The notes: a model not told the origin generated them from the sequence alone. A stretch of DNA of 64,000 nucleotides from Salininema proteolyticum (GCF_042685645.1 NZ_JBHUNX010000001.1:2604001-2668000); one strand, 5' to 3'. Positions 51,183 through 60,282 are shown, numbered from the stretch's first letter. A program made the numbers and translations.

Positions 51183-51302
51183 ATGGACGCTTTGAATCTC
51201 GTCGGCTTCGCCATCGCCGCACTGATGGCCCTACCGTTTCTCGTCGCCGGGATCGCCATGCCCCTGGCCGACGACCAGGACAACGAAAGGAATCACATCT
51301 GA
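51183..51302 (+). CDS. 39-residue single-helix membrane peptide
   Basis: A small ORF with LNLVGFAIAALMALPFLVAGIAM as one membrane helix and a polar end (ADDQDNERNHI). Its TGA overlaps the ATG of the ABC ATPase by one base (TGATG), the arrangement of coupled genes, and it is the first frame behind the 20-bp repeat. GAAGG stands just before the ATG, closer than ideal. It may be an accessory subunit of the FtsX transporter or a coupling leader; no family is recognised. Confidence 0.6.
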   Translation: MDALNLVGFAIAALMALPFLVAGIAMPLADDQDNERNHI

Positions 51303-52012
51303 TGTCCGCCCATGGAGAACTGCGGGGGATCTCCCTCCAGAAGCACTACGGTTCCACCGTCGCCCTCGGCGGTGTCGACATCGCCATCCCGGCCGGGCAG
51401 ACGGTCGCCATCGTCGGCCCGTCCGGCTCGGGAAAGTCCACACTGCTGCACGCCCTGGCCGCGATCCAGGCGCCCGACGCCGGCGAGGTCCGCCTCGGCG
51501 GCGAGCGAGTGGACGACCTGACCGAGGGACAGCGCTCCCGTCTGCGCCGCACTGAGTTCGGCTTCCTCTTCCAGTTCAACGGGCTGCTGCCCGAGCTTTC
51601 GGCGCTGGACAACGTGGCCCTGCCGCTCATGCTGGACGGGAAGAGCCGGCGCCGCGCGGCCAAGACGGCGGCCGACTGGCTCAACTGGCTGGGCATCGGC
51701 GACCTCGCCGACAACCGCCCCGGAGAGATGTCCGGCGGCCAGGCCCAGCGGGTGGCGTTGGCGCGCGCGCTGGTCATCGAGCCGGCCGTCGTCTTCGCGG
51801 ACGAACCGACGGGGGCGCTCGACCAGGCCACCGGGGCGGAGACGCTGAAGACCCTGCTGACCTCCGTCAAGCAGCGCGGAGCGAGCCTCGTGGTTGTGAC
51901 CCACGACGCGAACGTCGCCCAGGCGTGCGAGCGCGTCGTCGAGATCCAGGACGGCCGCATCATCGCCGATTCGCTGCCCTCCGGTCCGCTGGCGCAGGGG
52001 GCCGCCGCGTGA
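51302..52012 (+). CDS. ABC transporter ATPase (LolD/MacB-like) for FtsX permease
   Basis: 236 residues. Walker A AIVGPSGSGKSTLLH, Q-loop in FGFLFQFNGLLPELSALDNV, signature MSGGQAQRVALARAL, Walker B AVVFADEPTGALD and switch His in VVVTHDANVA are all intact. It energises the FtsX permease encoded directly behind it (GTGA overlap) and perhaps also the paralogue at 47945. Its start overlaps the small membrane ORF. Confidence 0.93.
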   Translation: MSAHGELRGISLQKHYGSTVALGGVDIAIPAGQTVAIVGPSGSGKSTLLHALAAIQAPDAGEVRLGGERVDDLTEGQRSRLRRTEFGFLFQFNGLLPELSALDNVALPLMLDGKSRRRAAKTAADWLNWLGIGDLADNRPGEMSGGQAQRVALARALVIEPAVVFADEPTGALDQATGAETLKTLLTSVKQRGASLVVVTHDANVAQACERVVEIQDGRIIADSLPSGPLAQGAAA

Positions 52013-53964
52013 GGACAGTGCCCGGCATCGCCTGGATGCTCTTCAAAGGCGGGCGGGGGCAGAGCCGCCTGTCCTCCGCCCTGACGGTGCTGGCCGTGAC
52101 GACGGTTGCGGTGGTCCTGCTGTTCACCGTGGCGGGCAACATCGCCTTCCAAGCGCGCAGCGACGCGACCGCCTGGCGCGCGCCGCAGGAGGCGGCGTCG
52201 GGCGGGGCGGTCATCGCCACGTCCACCGACTATGTCGCCGACACGTCGTTGGCCCGTATCGACCTGGGCAGCGCCGACCCGGGCGACGCTCCCGCCCCGC
52301 CCGGGCTGGACAGGTTCCCCGCCCCGGGGGAGGTCTACGCCTCTCCCGCCGCGGAGGACCTCTTGCGGCAATATCCCGCCGACGAACTGGGCGACCGGTA
52401 CGGGCCGGTCACGGGGACGCTGGGCGACGACGCGCTCGTCGGCCCGGAGGAGGCCGTCATCGTCGTCGGGCACTCGCCGGACGACGCGGCCCTCACCGAG
52501 CCGCGGTACGACATGGATGGAACCTCCGCCTACTCCTTCGCCTCGTTCGACGGCGGCGAGGCGTCGGACGTCTATTCCATGTACCTGATGCTCATGGTCC
52601 TGGCGACGGTGTTCATGCTGGTGCCGCTGTTCGTCTTCGGTGCGGCGACGGCCCGGCTCTCGGTCTCCCGCAAGGAGGACCGGTTGGCCGCCATGCGTCT
52701 CATGGGCGCCACCCCGGCGCAGGTGACTCTGATCACCGTCATGGAGGCGGCACTTCTGGCCCTGGCGGCGTCGATCCTCGGGGCGATCGTCTGGACGCTC
52801 GCGATCCCGTTGGTGGGCCTCATTCCCATCGACGGGACGACCTGGTTCACCGGCCACTTGATGATGGGCGTCGGTCCGATGCTCGGCGTCGTGGCCGGAA
52901 TCCCGCTCCTGGTGGCGCTGTCGGCCCTCGTCGGGCTCAAGGGCGTCCTCGTCTCTCCGCTCGGTGTCGTGCGGCATCAGACCAGGAAGCGGATCAGGGC
53001 CGGGCGCCTGCTGGTCTTCCTCGGCCTCGCCGGCGCCTTCTTCGCCGCCACCACGGTGGTCACGCCCAATGTGGCCGGGTCGCTCATCCTCTTCGGCCTC
53101 ATGGGGGCCTTCCTGTGGGGGCTGAGCTTCATCGGACCGTGGGTGGTCCAGACCCTCGGGAGGATCGCCGGGGCACTGGCCCGGCGGCCGGCGCGGCTCT
53201 TGGCCGCCCGGAGGATGAGCGCCGACCCCAAGAGCGCGTGGCGGACCGTCTCGGGGGTGACGCTGATCGGCTTCGTGGCCGGGTTCATGGCGGTCATGCC
53301 GCTCCTCGGCGCGGAGGAGTCACCCGGCGGGGACCCCGTGCTTTCCGCGACGGCCTCGGCCGAGTCCGTCGAGAAGGCCGGCGCCGAACTGGAGGAGTCC
53401 GTTCCCGAGGCCTCCGACGTGCAAGTGACCCTCGACGGCGAGTCCGGCGCGGGCCAGGTGTCGGCCGCCTTCGACATGGACGTCGACAAGGCGCGCACCC
53501 TCATGGCGGAGATCCTCCCCGGGGCGAGCGCGCAGACCGTCGACGACTGGACGGTCGCCAACGAGCGCAGCGGCGCCAGTGTGAGGACGGGCGTGCTCGT
53601 GGTGCTGGCCGTGGCGTTCCTGACCGCGATCGTCTCCTCCGCCATCGTCGGCGTCTCCTCCACCTTGGAGCGCAAGGAGGTCTACCACCTCCTCCACTTG
53701 GCGGGCACGCCGCGGCGCGTTCTCAACGCCGCCCGGCGGCAGGAGACGCTCATGCCCATGACGGTCCTGGGCGGCGGTTCGATCCTGGCGGGCGTGCTCG
53801 CGGGACTGCCGCTGCTGCAGATCGCCCCGGAGGGCGGGTCCATGGTGTGGGTCCTCGGCATCGCGGTCGCCGTCGGCTTCGCCGGGGTCCTCGCCGCCAG
53901 CTCGGCGGCCCGCCCGGTCCTCACTCAGGCCATGTACACGCGGACGGTGAAGGGAGACTTATAG
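52009..53964 (+). CDS. FtsX-type ABC permease (second paralogue)
   Basis: 651 residues with the same plan as the permease at 47945: N-terminal helix, outer domain, helices with RLSVSRKEDRLAAMRLMGATPAQV, and a second unit with STLERKEVYHLLHLAGTPRRVL. GTG start inside the ATPase stop (GTGA). Together with the ATPase, the small peptide and the divergent kinase it forms a module like the peptide-detoxification modules of Firmicutes; that role is inference. Ended by a strong terminator at 54037. Confidence 0.9.
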   Translation: MRTVPGIAWMLFKGGRGQSRLSSALTVLAVTTVAVVLLFTVAGNIAFQARSDATAWRAPQEAASGGAVIATSTDYVADTSLARIDLGSADPGDAPAPPGLDRFPAPGEVYASPAAEDLLRQYPADELGDRYGPVTGTLGDDALVGPEEAVIVVGHSPDDAALTEPRYDMDGTSAYSFASFDGGEASDVYSMYLMLMVLATVFMLVPLFVFGAATARLSVSRKEDRLAAMRLMGATPAQVTLITVMEAALLALAASILGAIVWTLAIPLVGLIPIDGTTWFTGHLMMGVGPMLGVVAGIPLLVALSALVGLKGVLVSPLGVVRHQTRKRIRAGRLLVFLGLAGAFFAATTVVTPNVAGSLILFGLMGAFLWGLSFIGPWVVQTLGRIAGALARRPARLLAARRMSADPKSAWRTVSGVTLIGFVAGFMAVMPLLGAEESPGGDPVLSATASAESVEKAGAELEESVPEASDVQVTLDGESGAGQVSAAFDMDVDKARTLMAEILPGASAQTVDDWTVANERSGASVRTGVLVVLAVAFLTAIVSSAIVGVSSTLERKEVYHLLHLAGTPRRVLNAARRQETLMPMTVLGGGSILAGVLAGLPLLQIAPEGGSMVWVLGIAVAVGFAGVLAASSAARPVLTQAMYTRTVKGDL

Positions 53965-54036
53965 ACTCGAGCGTTACCGAGAACCGAAGCAGTGTAGCCG
54001 CGCCAGGTGGCCGCTGAACGCGGTCACGGCACGGCG

Positions 54037-54069
54037 AAGGGGCGGGGCGCATGCGCCCCGCCCCTTTTT
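54037..54069 (+). terminator. Rho-independent terminator of the FtsX operon
   Basis: A perfect palindrome starting AAGGGGCGGGGCGC at 54037 and ending at 54066, followed by T-rich bases to 54069. About 70 bases behind the second FtsX stop. Confidence 0.9.
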
Positions 54070-54188
54070 CGATGTCGCGGATCATCGCCCTCCCGCTGCC
54101 GGGCGGACTTCGCCGCTCGTCGGCCGGAGTCGGTCGCAGGTGTGGGCCCGGATCCCGCCAGGGGCCGTTCGACCCCTGTGGCCCGCTA

Positions 54189-55336
54189 GCGAACTTGTAG
54201 TGTCGGGGTTTACGGCGGTTTGAGGCCGGTTCCGGCGAAGAATCCGTCGATGAGGTCGGTGCGGGCCTGGATATCTTCCAGGTGTGTTCGAACGAGCTCG
54301 AGAAGGTGGTCGACGCCCTCGATCAGGGTGTTGGCCATGCGGCGTTTGAGCAGGGACCATGCGCTCTCGACGGGGTTGAGTTCGGGAGCGTAGGAGGGCA
54401 GTTGGTAGACCCGCAGCCAGGGGCGGGCGGCGATCAGCTCACGCATCCGCGCCGACTTGTGGGCGTTGAGGTTGTCCCATACGAGGACTATCGGACCGTC
54501 CAGAGCACGGTGGGCGGCATCGAGCATGTCGGCGAACTGGCGTTCGCGGAACCCGTTCTTCTCACCCTTGCGTTTGCGGTGGGGCATGGTGCGGTAGAAG
54601 AACCGGGAGCGCTCACCAGGTCGGTAGGCGGACAGCCCGGCCAGGGAGACTCGCCCTGACCCGCGTTTGCGGACTCGGACCACCGGGGTTCGTCCTCGTC
54701 GGCCCCAGGTACGGGACCGGGCTGGTACGAGGGTGTGCGACGCTTCGTCTTCGAAGACTATCCACGCGCCCAGCCTGCGCGCGATCCTTTTACCTGCGGC
54801 CAGGTCTTCTTCTGCCACTGCACGATGGCTTCGTCGTCTCGGTCGGAGGCTTTGGCGTCGGGTATCTGCGGACTCCAGCCCATGCCGTGCAAGACCAGGG
54901 AAATGCCCTTGAGACTGTAGGTGGTGGCGAACAGGTGCTGGACCAGAGCGCGCACCCGCGCTAGAGTCCAGCGTTGATCGTCTCCGAGGCCGGCGGCCTG
55001 CGGACCGGCCTCCAGTGCCTTCTCCAACTGTGCGAGCTGGTCGGCATCCAGGCGCGCCTTTGCTCCCGAGGCGCCCTTGGATTTCAGTGCAGCATCTCCG
55101 CCCTCCTTCCAGGCACGATGCCACTGATGGCCGGTTTTGGTCGAAACCTCGAACGTCTGGGACACTTCCAAAGGTGTGGCTCCGGCGTCGAACATTGCGG
55201 CGGCCTCAAGACGAATCGCCTCACGCTTGGCGCGCGCTGCGGCGTTCAGGCCGCCCCCGTCTCCATATCTCACAGATAGTTCAACGAGGACAGGCCCACT
55301 CGGACACGCCAGATGACCCCGAAATTACAAATTCAG
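54189..55336 (-). mobile_element. IS630-family insertion sequence
   Basis: 1148 bases. The ends GCGAACTTGTAGTGTCGGGGT (left, one base trimmed here: GCGAACTTGTAGTGTCGGGG) and CTGAATTTGTAATTTCGGGG (right, reversed) match at 15 of 20 positions. Both are flanked by TA (54187-54188 and 55337-55338), the target duplication of this family. It carries one transposase gene in two frames. The right end lies inside the last codon of gcvT, and the IS supplies that gene's stop. Confidence 0.85.
54210..55273 (-). CDS. IS630-family transposase, two frames joined by -1 frameshift
   Basis: The first frame (55273 down to 54758) holds the helix-turn-helix part (GATPLEVSQTFEVSTKTGHQWHRAW). The second frame (down to 54210) holds the DDE catalytic core: FEDEASH, VLVWDNLNAHKS and ELNPVESAWSLLKRR give the two Asp and the Glu. 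The frames overlap around 54790, where GTA AAA GGA lets a Lys-tRNA slip back one base onto AAA and go on with AGG, giving K-R-I-A-R-R. A programmed -1 shift of this sort is known in this family; a plain mutation is the alternative. GTG start. Confidence 0.82.
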
Positions 55337-56442
55337 TAGCGCGTGGAAGAGGCCACGAACGGCGGCTTGACCATCTTGACCGGCATGCGGCGGCCGCGCA
55401 CGTCGACCTCCAGCTCGGCGCCGACCTTGTACTGGGTCGAGACCAGCCCGAGCGCGATGCCCTTCTGGAGGCTGGGGGCGAAACCGCCGGACGTGGTCTC
55501 TCCGACCTTGGTCTCCCCGTCGTAGACCTCCATGCCCGCACGCAGCGGACGGCGGCCTTCGGACTCCAGTCCCCACAGGCGGCGGCGCGGCTTGGCCTCG
55601 CGCTCGGCCGCCAGGATCTCCTTGCCCCAGAAGTCCGGCTTGTCCCAGCCGACCGCCCAGATCAGGCGCGCCTGGACGGGAGTGATGTCGACGCTGAGGT
55701 CGTTGCCGTGCAGCGGGTAGCCCATCTCCAGGCGCAGGGTGTCGCGAGCGCCGAGGCCGCAGGGCTGGACGCCCTTCTCCATGAGCGCGTCCCACACCCG
55801 GCCGGCCTCGGCCGAGGGCACGAGCAGTTCGAAGCCCTTCTCGCCGGTGTAGCCGGTGCGGCAGATGATCACCTCGACGTCCTCGAAGGAGGCCGTCTTG
55901 AACTCCATGAAGTCCTCGTGGTCGATCGGCAGGCCGAGCTCGGCCACGATCCCGGGCGCCTCGGGGCCCTGGACGGCCAGCACCGCGTACTCGGTGTGCT
56001 CGTCGTCGACGCGGATGTCCGCGGGGGCCGCGTCGCGCAGCCGGCGTGCCACCTCGGCGTTGTTCGCCGCGTTGGGGATCGCCAGGACCTTGTCCTCGTC
56101 GAAGCGGTAGCAGATGATGTCGTCGACGACGCCGCCCTCGAAGGTGCAGCACAGCGTGTACTGGGCTCCGCCGTTCTTGATGCGGTTCAGGTCGTTGCTG
56201 AAGCACGAGTTGACGAACTCGACCGCCCCCGGACCGGTGATCCAGAGCTTGCCCAGGTGCGATACGTCGAAGACGCCCGCCTTGGATCGCACGGCGGTGT
56301 GCTCGGCGATGACTCCGTCGTACTCCAGCGGCATCTCCCAGCCGGCGAAGGGCGCGAACTTGGCGCCCAGCGCGAGGTGGCGGGCGTGCAGCGGCGACGG
56401 ACGGAGGTCTCCCTCGTGAGGTGATGCATGAGTCTCGGCCAT
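55333..56442 (-). CDS. gcvT: Glycine cleavage system T protein (aminomethyltransferase)
   Basis: 369 residues. AGWEMPLEYDGVIAEHTAVRSKAGVFDVSHLGKL at the start, the middle folate-binding part with CRTGYTGEKGFELL and the end YDGETKVGETTSGGFAPSLQKGIALGLV are GcvT. It moves the methylene group of glycine from H protein to tetrahydrofolate. The last codon is split by the IS630 insertion: TA of TAC is the target site and the TGA comes from the IS end, so the native last few residues may be lost. The catalytic body is intact. No gcvH or gcvP is adjacent. Confidence 0.93.
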   Translation of the reverse strand: MAETHASPHEGDLRPSPLHARHLALGAKFAPFAGWEMPLEYDGVIAEHTAVRSKAGVFDVSHLGKLWITGPGAVEFVNSCFSNDLNRIKNGGAQYTLCCTFEGGVVDDIICYRFDEDKVLAIPNAANNAEVARRLRDAAPADIRVDDEHTEYAVLAVQGPEAPGIVAELGLPIDHEDFMEFKTASFEDVEVIICRTGYTGEKGFELLVPSAEAGRVWDALMEKGVQPCGLGARDTLRLEMGYPLHGNDLSVDITPVQARLIWAVGWDKPDFWGKEILAAEREAKPRRRLWGLESEGRRPLRAGMEVYDGETKVGETTSGGFAPSLQKGIALGLVSTQYKVGAELEVDVRGRRMPVKMVKPPFVASSTRY

Positions 56443-56597
56443 GAGTTATACGTTACTGGCCGGACGGAGGGGCATAAGATCGGGATTGGGTTTTCGTAAG
56501 GTCCGCAGCCCCGGTCCCTTCGATCGGGCCCCACAGCCCCTGCGGGCGCCCCGCATTGCCAAGGCAAGCACCGAACAGCAACGAATTGAGGTAAGTC

Positions 56598-58055
56598 GTG
56601 TCTGAACTCCGCTTCGACGTAGCAGCGGCTCAGGAGGCCGCGGTAGACGTCCTGGTCATCGGAGCCCACTCCTCCGAGGAGTCCGTCCCCGTCCTCACCG
56701 CCTCGGCCTCCGGGGTCGACGCCGCCTTCGGCGGCGACCTCGCGGCCCGCCTGGCAGAAGTGGACTTCAAGGGCGCGGCCGCCTCTGTCGCCAAGCTCCC
56801 CGCCCCCGAGGGTGTCGCCGCCAACACGGTCGCCGTCGTCGGGCTCGGCAAGGCCGGGGACGCCGACGACGAGTCGCTGCGCCGCGCCGCCGCTCAGGGC
56901 GTCAAAGCCTCCTTCGGCCGCGACAGCGTCGCGGTGGCCCTCGACGGCGACGCCGACGCCATCGCCGTCGGCGCCGCCCTGGGCACCTACCGTTACGAGG
57001 GCTACAAGAGCGGCGACGAGGCCGACGAGGCGCCCGGCCGCGTCCTCCTGCTGGGCGTCGGCGAGGACGCCGTGAAGCGCGCCGAGTCGCTCGCCGCCGG
57101 CGTGTTCGCCGCCCGCGACTGGGTCAACACCCCGCCCAACTACCTGCGTCCCCCGTCCTTCGCCGCGGAGATCGAGCGCGGCGCGGCCGAGCTGGGCATG
57201 CGGACCGAGGTCCTGGGGACCGAAGAGCTGACCTCCGGCGGCTACGGCGGCATCCTCGCCGTGGGCGGCGGGTCCGAGGCCGAGCCCCGCCTGGTCCGCG
57301 TCGAGTACCGCCCGGAGGGCGCCTCCAAGCACATCGCCCTGGTCGGCAAGGGCATCACCTTCGACACCGGCGGCATCTCCCTCAAGCCCTCGCAGGGCAT
57401 GTGGGACATGAAGGGCGACATGGGCGGTTCCGCAGCCGCGATCGGCGCCATCTTCGCCATCGCCCGCCTCGGCCTTCCGATCAACGTGACCGCGACCGTC
57501 GCGCTGGCCGAGAACATGCCGTCCGGCTCCGCCTACCGCCCCGGCGACGTGGTCACCGCACGCAACGGCAAGACCATCGAGGTCCTCAACACCGACGCCG
57601 AGGGGCGCATGGTCCTGGCCGACGCGCTCTCCCGCGCCGTCGAGGACGGGCCCGACGCCGTCTACGACATCGCCACCCTCACCGGTGGACAGGTCGTCGC
57701 CCTGGGCAGCCGCACCATGGGCCTCATGGGCAGCGAGGAGGAGACCGCCCGCGTCAAGCGGCTGGGCGACCTCACCGGCGAGAAGGGCTGGCCGATGCCC
57801 CTCCCGGAGGACATCCGCAAGAACATGGAGTCCCCGATCGCCGACATCAGCCAGGTCGCGCAGGGCATGAACCGCGACGGCCACATGCTGCAGGGCGGCG
57901 TCTTCCTGGAGCACTTCATCCCCGAGGGCACGCCGTGGGCGCACCTGGACATCGCCGGCCCCTCGGACGGGGACAAGGCGTTCGGCTACATCCCGAGGGG
58001 AGCCTCCGGCTTCCCCGTCCGCACCCTCGTCGCGGTCGTGGAGGACTGGATCTGA
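56598..58055 (+). CDS. pepA: Leucyl aminopeptidase (M17)
   Basis: 485 residues. LVGKGITFDTGGISLKPSQGMWDMKGDMGG binds the two metals with Lys and Asp, and VLNTDAEGRMVLADAL is the M17 signature. It removes N-terminal residues from peptides in the cytosol, as a hexamer. GTG start with GAGGTAAG upstream. Divergent from gcvT; pepA next to gcvT is usual in actinomycetes. Confidence 0.94.
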   Translation: MSELRFDVAAAQEAAVDVLVIGAHSSEESVPVLTASASGVDAAFGGDLAARLAEVDFKGAAASVAKLPAPEGVAANTVAVVGLGKAGDADDESLRRAAAQGVKASFGRDSVAVALDGDADAIAVGAALGTYRYEGYKSGDEADEAPGRVLLLGVGEDAVKRAESLAAGVFAARDWVNTPPNYLRPPSFAAEIERGAAELGMRTEVLGTEELTSGGYGGILAVGGGSEAEPRLVRVEYRPEGASKHIALVGKGITFDTGGISLKPSQGMWDMKGDMGGSAAAIGAIFAIARLGLPINVTATVALAENMPSGSAYRPGDVVTARNGKTIEVLNTDAEGRMVLADALSRAVEDGPDAVYDIATLTGGQVVALGSRTMGLMGSEEETARVKRLGDLTGEKGWPMPLPEDIRKNMESPIADISQVAQGMNRDGHMLQGGVFLEHFIPEGTPWAHLDIAGPSDGDKAFGYIPRGASGFPVRTLVAVVEDWI

Positions 58056-58062
58056 GCACCGC

Positions 58063-58132
58063 GGGAGCCTCCGGCCCGACGGTCGTCGGACCGGAGGCTC
58101 CCGGTGCGGTGGGACCCGGGTCCCACCGCACC
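58063..58132. terminator. Two adjacent perfect hairpins behind pepA
   Basis: GGGAGCCTCCGG (58063-58074) pairs with CCGGAGGCTCCC (58091-58102). Directly after it GGTGCGGTGGGACCC and GGGTCCCACCGCACC (58103-58132) form a 15-base palindrome without a loop. The first starts 8 bases after the pepA stop. Confidence 0.7.
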
Positions 58133-58201
58133 GAGGCCGAGTTCCGGCGCCACCGCCGGGTATCGCCGGAACGGTCGGCGCACGGAGAACGGCCCGGACA
58201 G

Positions 58202-58237
58202 AGAACAAGGCCCGCAGCTTCGCCTGCGGGCCTTGTT
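58202..58237. terminator. Third perfect hairpin behind pepA
   Basis: GAACAAGGCCCGCAG and CTGCGGGCCTTGTTC match over 15 bases around CTTCGC, a stable loop. It suits termination in either direction between pepA and the converging small gene at 58345. Confidence 0.75.
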
Positions 58238-58344
58238 CGCGGCCATCGAGCCATCGAGCTCGGTGCGCCTTTTCGACGTCTTCATTGAACCCCGGGAACG
58301 CCCCGCGGCGCTTCGGAGAAACCTCCGAAGTCCGCGCAGACGTC

Positions 58345-58680
58345 TCAGCCCTTCCTACGAGCGGCCTTGCGGCGCGCGTCGAAGTCCCTCTTGCGCTGCG
58401 GATACCCGGTCTTCTCGGCCTCGTAGAGCGGGATGTCGTACTTCTCCGCCAGCGCGAACGCGCCCTGGCGGCCGGCGACGCGGCGGCGCGTCCACTCCCC
58501 GTCGTGCGCGATGAGCATGACCGTCGTCTCGGTCACAGTGGTCTTGGGCTCGAGGTAGGCCTCCACACCGGTCCGGGCCGATATGAACCCGGCCAGGTGG
58601 GCGAGGTCCTCCTTGCCCGCGGCGCGGTCGAGCGTTCCGGGGTTGGACTGCGCTTTCTTCTTGCGCTTGAACCAAGCCAT
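58345..58680 (-). CDS. Conserved small actinobacterial protein
   Basis: 111 residues, basic at both ends (AWFKRKKKAQ and RDFDARRKAARRKG), with a central unit EDLAHLAGFISARTGVEAYLEPKTTVTETTVMLIAHDGEW and RRRVAGRQGAFALAEKYDIPLYEAEKTGYPQ. I recall proteins like this next to lpdA in many actinomycetes, without a known function. GAGGAGG upstream of the ATG. Divergent from lpdA. Confidence 0.75.
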   Translation of the reverse strand: MAWFKRKKKAQSNPGTLDRAAGKEDLAHLAGFISARTGVEAYLEPKTTVTETTVMLIAHDGEWTRRRVAGRQGAFALAEKYDIPLYEAEKTGYPQRKRDFDARRKAARRKG

Positions 58681-58896
58681 GGCGCCTCCTCGTAGGGCGG
58701 AACGGAAACCTATTCGTTCCAGCGTACACAATCGGCCATATCGATGTGTCCAGCGGCACATCGTCCGAATGGCCGAGAAGGGGTGTTCCGAGATTGAATG
58801 GGTGTAGTCCAGACTCCAATAACGCCGACTCCGTTCCCACAAGGACGCGGCCGGTGAGACGATGACAAAGTCCATAGCAACGTCACAGGGGAGAAT

Positions 58897-60282
58897 ATGA
58901 GCAACCCGAACGCAGGTTACGACGTAGTGATCCTGGGTGGCGGCAGCGGCGGTTACGCCTGCGCCTTCCGCGCAGCCGAACTCGGCATGTCGGTCGCCCT
59001 CATTGAAAAAGACAAAGTGGGTGGAACCTGTCTGCACCGCGGTTGCATCCCCACCAAGGCGCTCCTGCACGCCGGCGAGGTCGCCGACACCACCCGCGAG
59101 GCGGGCCAGTTCGGCGTCGAGGCCGAGTTCAAGGGCGTCGACATGGGCGCCGTCAACAAGTACAAGGACGGCATCGTCTCCGGCCTGTACAAGGGCGTCC
59201 AGGGACTCTTCAAGGCCCACAAGGTCGAGGTCATCAACGGGTACGGCAAGCTGACCGGACCCAACACGATCGAGGTCGACGGCCGGACCGTCACCGGTAA
59301 GAACATCGTCCTCGCCTCCGGCTCCTACTCGAAGTCGCTGCCGAACATCGAGATCGACGGCGAGCGCTTCATCACCTCCGAGCACGCCCTCAACCTGGAC
59401 AAGGTCCCCGAGAAGGCCATCGTCATCGGCGGCGGCGTCATCGGCGTCGAGTTCGCCTCCGCGTGGCGCTCCCTGGGCGCCGAGGTCGAGATCGTCGAGG
59501 GCCTCCCCCGCCTGATCGCCGCGGAGGACGCCGACAGCTCGAAGCAGCTGGAGCGCTCCTTCCGCAAGCGCGGCATCAAGTTCCACACCGGCAAGTTCTT
59601 CGAGAAGGCCGAGGCGACCGCCGACGGCGTCCGCATCACCCTGCCCGGCGGTAAGACCGTCGAGGGCGACGTCGCCCTGGTGGCCGTCGGCCGTGGCCCG
59701 AACACCGAGGGCATGGGCTACGAGCAGGTCGGCGTCGAGATGGACCGCGGCTTCGTCCTCACCGACGAGCACCTGCGGACCAACGTCGCCGGCGTGTACG
59801 CCGCCGGAGACATCGTCCCCGGCGTCCAGCTGGCCCACCGCGGCTTCGCGCAGGGCATCCACATCGCCGAGCACATCGCGGGCCTCGAGCCGGCCCCGAT
59901 CGACGAGAAGGGCATCCCGCGCGTCACCTTCACCGAGCCCGAGGTCGCCTCGGTCGGCTACAACGAGGACGAGGCGCAGGAGAAGTGGGGCAAGGACAAG
60001 ATCAAGTCCTACAAGCTCAGCCTGGCCGCCAACGGCAAGTCCGGCATCCTCAAGACGCAGGGCTTCGTCAAGATGGTCTCCGTCGAGGACGGCCCGATCG
60101 TCGGTGTCCACATGGTAGGCGCCCGCATCTCCGAGCAGATCGGCGAGGGCGAGCTGATCTACAACTGGGAGGCCTACGCCGACGACGTCGCCAAGCTCAT
60201 CCACATGCACCCGACCCAGAACGAGGCTCTGGGCGAGGCCGCGATGGCGCTGGCGGGCAAGCCGCTGCACGTCCACGACTAA
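58897..60282 (+). CDS. lpdA: Dihydrolipoyl dehydrogenase (E3)
   Basis: 461 residues. YDVVILGGGSGGYACAFRAAELG binds FAD, VGGTCLHRGCIPTK has the redox disulfide CxxxxC, AIVIGGGVIGVEFASAW binds NAD, and HMHPTQNEALGEA carries the His-Glu pair at the dimer interface. It reoxidises lipoyl groups of 2-oxo-acid dehydrogenases and of the glycine cleavage system. Followed by the E2 gene, 134 bases away. Confidence 0.95.
   Translation: MSNPNAGYDVVILGGGSGGYACAFRAAELGMSVALIEKDKVGGTCLHRGCIPTKALLHAGEVADTTREAGQFGVEAEFKGVDMGAVNKYKDGIVSGLYKGVQGLFKAHKVEVINGYGKLTGPNTIEVDGRTVTGKNIVLASGSYSKSLPNIEIDGERFITSEHALNLDKVPEKAIVIGGGVIGVEFASAWRSLGAEVEIVEGLPRLIAAEDADSSKQLERSFRKRGIKFHTGKFFEKAEATADGVRITLPGGKTVEGDVALVAVGRGPNTEGMGYEQVGVEMDRGFVLTDEHLRTNVAGVYAAGDIVPGVQLAHRGFAQGIHIAEHIAGLEPAPIDEKGIPRVTFTEPEVASVGYNEDEAQEKWGKDKIKSYKLSLAANGKSGILKTQGFVKMVSVEDGPIVGVHMVGARISEQIGEGELIYNWEAYADDVAKLIHMHPTQNEALGEAAMALAGKPLHVHD

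Noticed and set aside
56443..56597. Glycine riboswitch before gcvT
   Set aside because: The 155-base gap between gcvT and pepA lacks the paired conserved blocks of glycine aptamers; I see only short GC-rich stretches.
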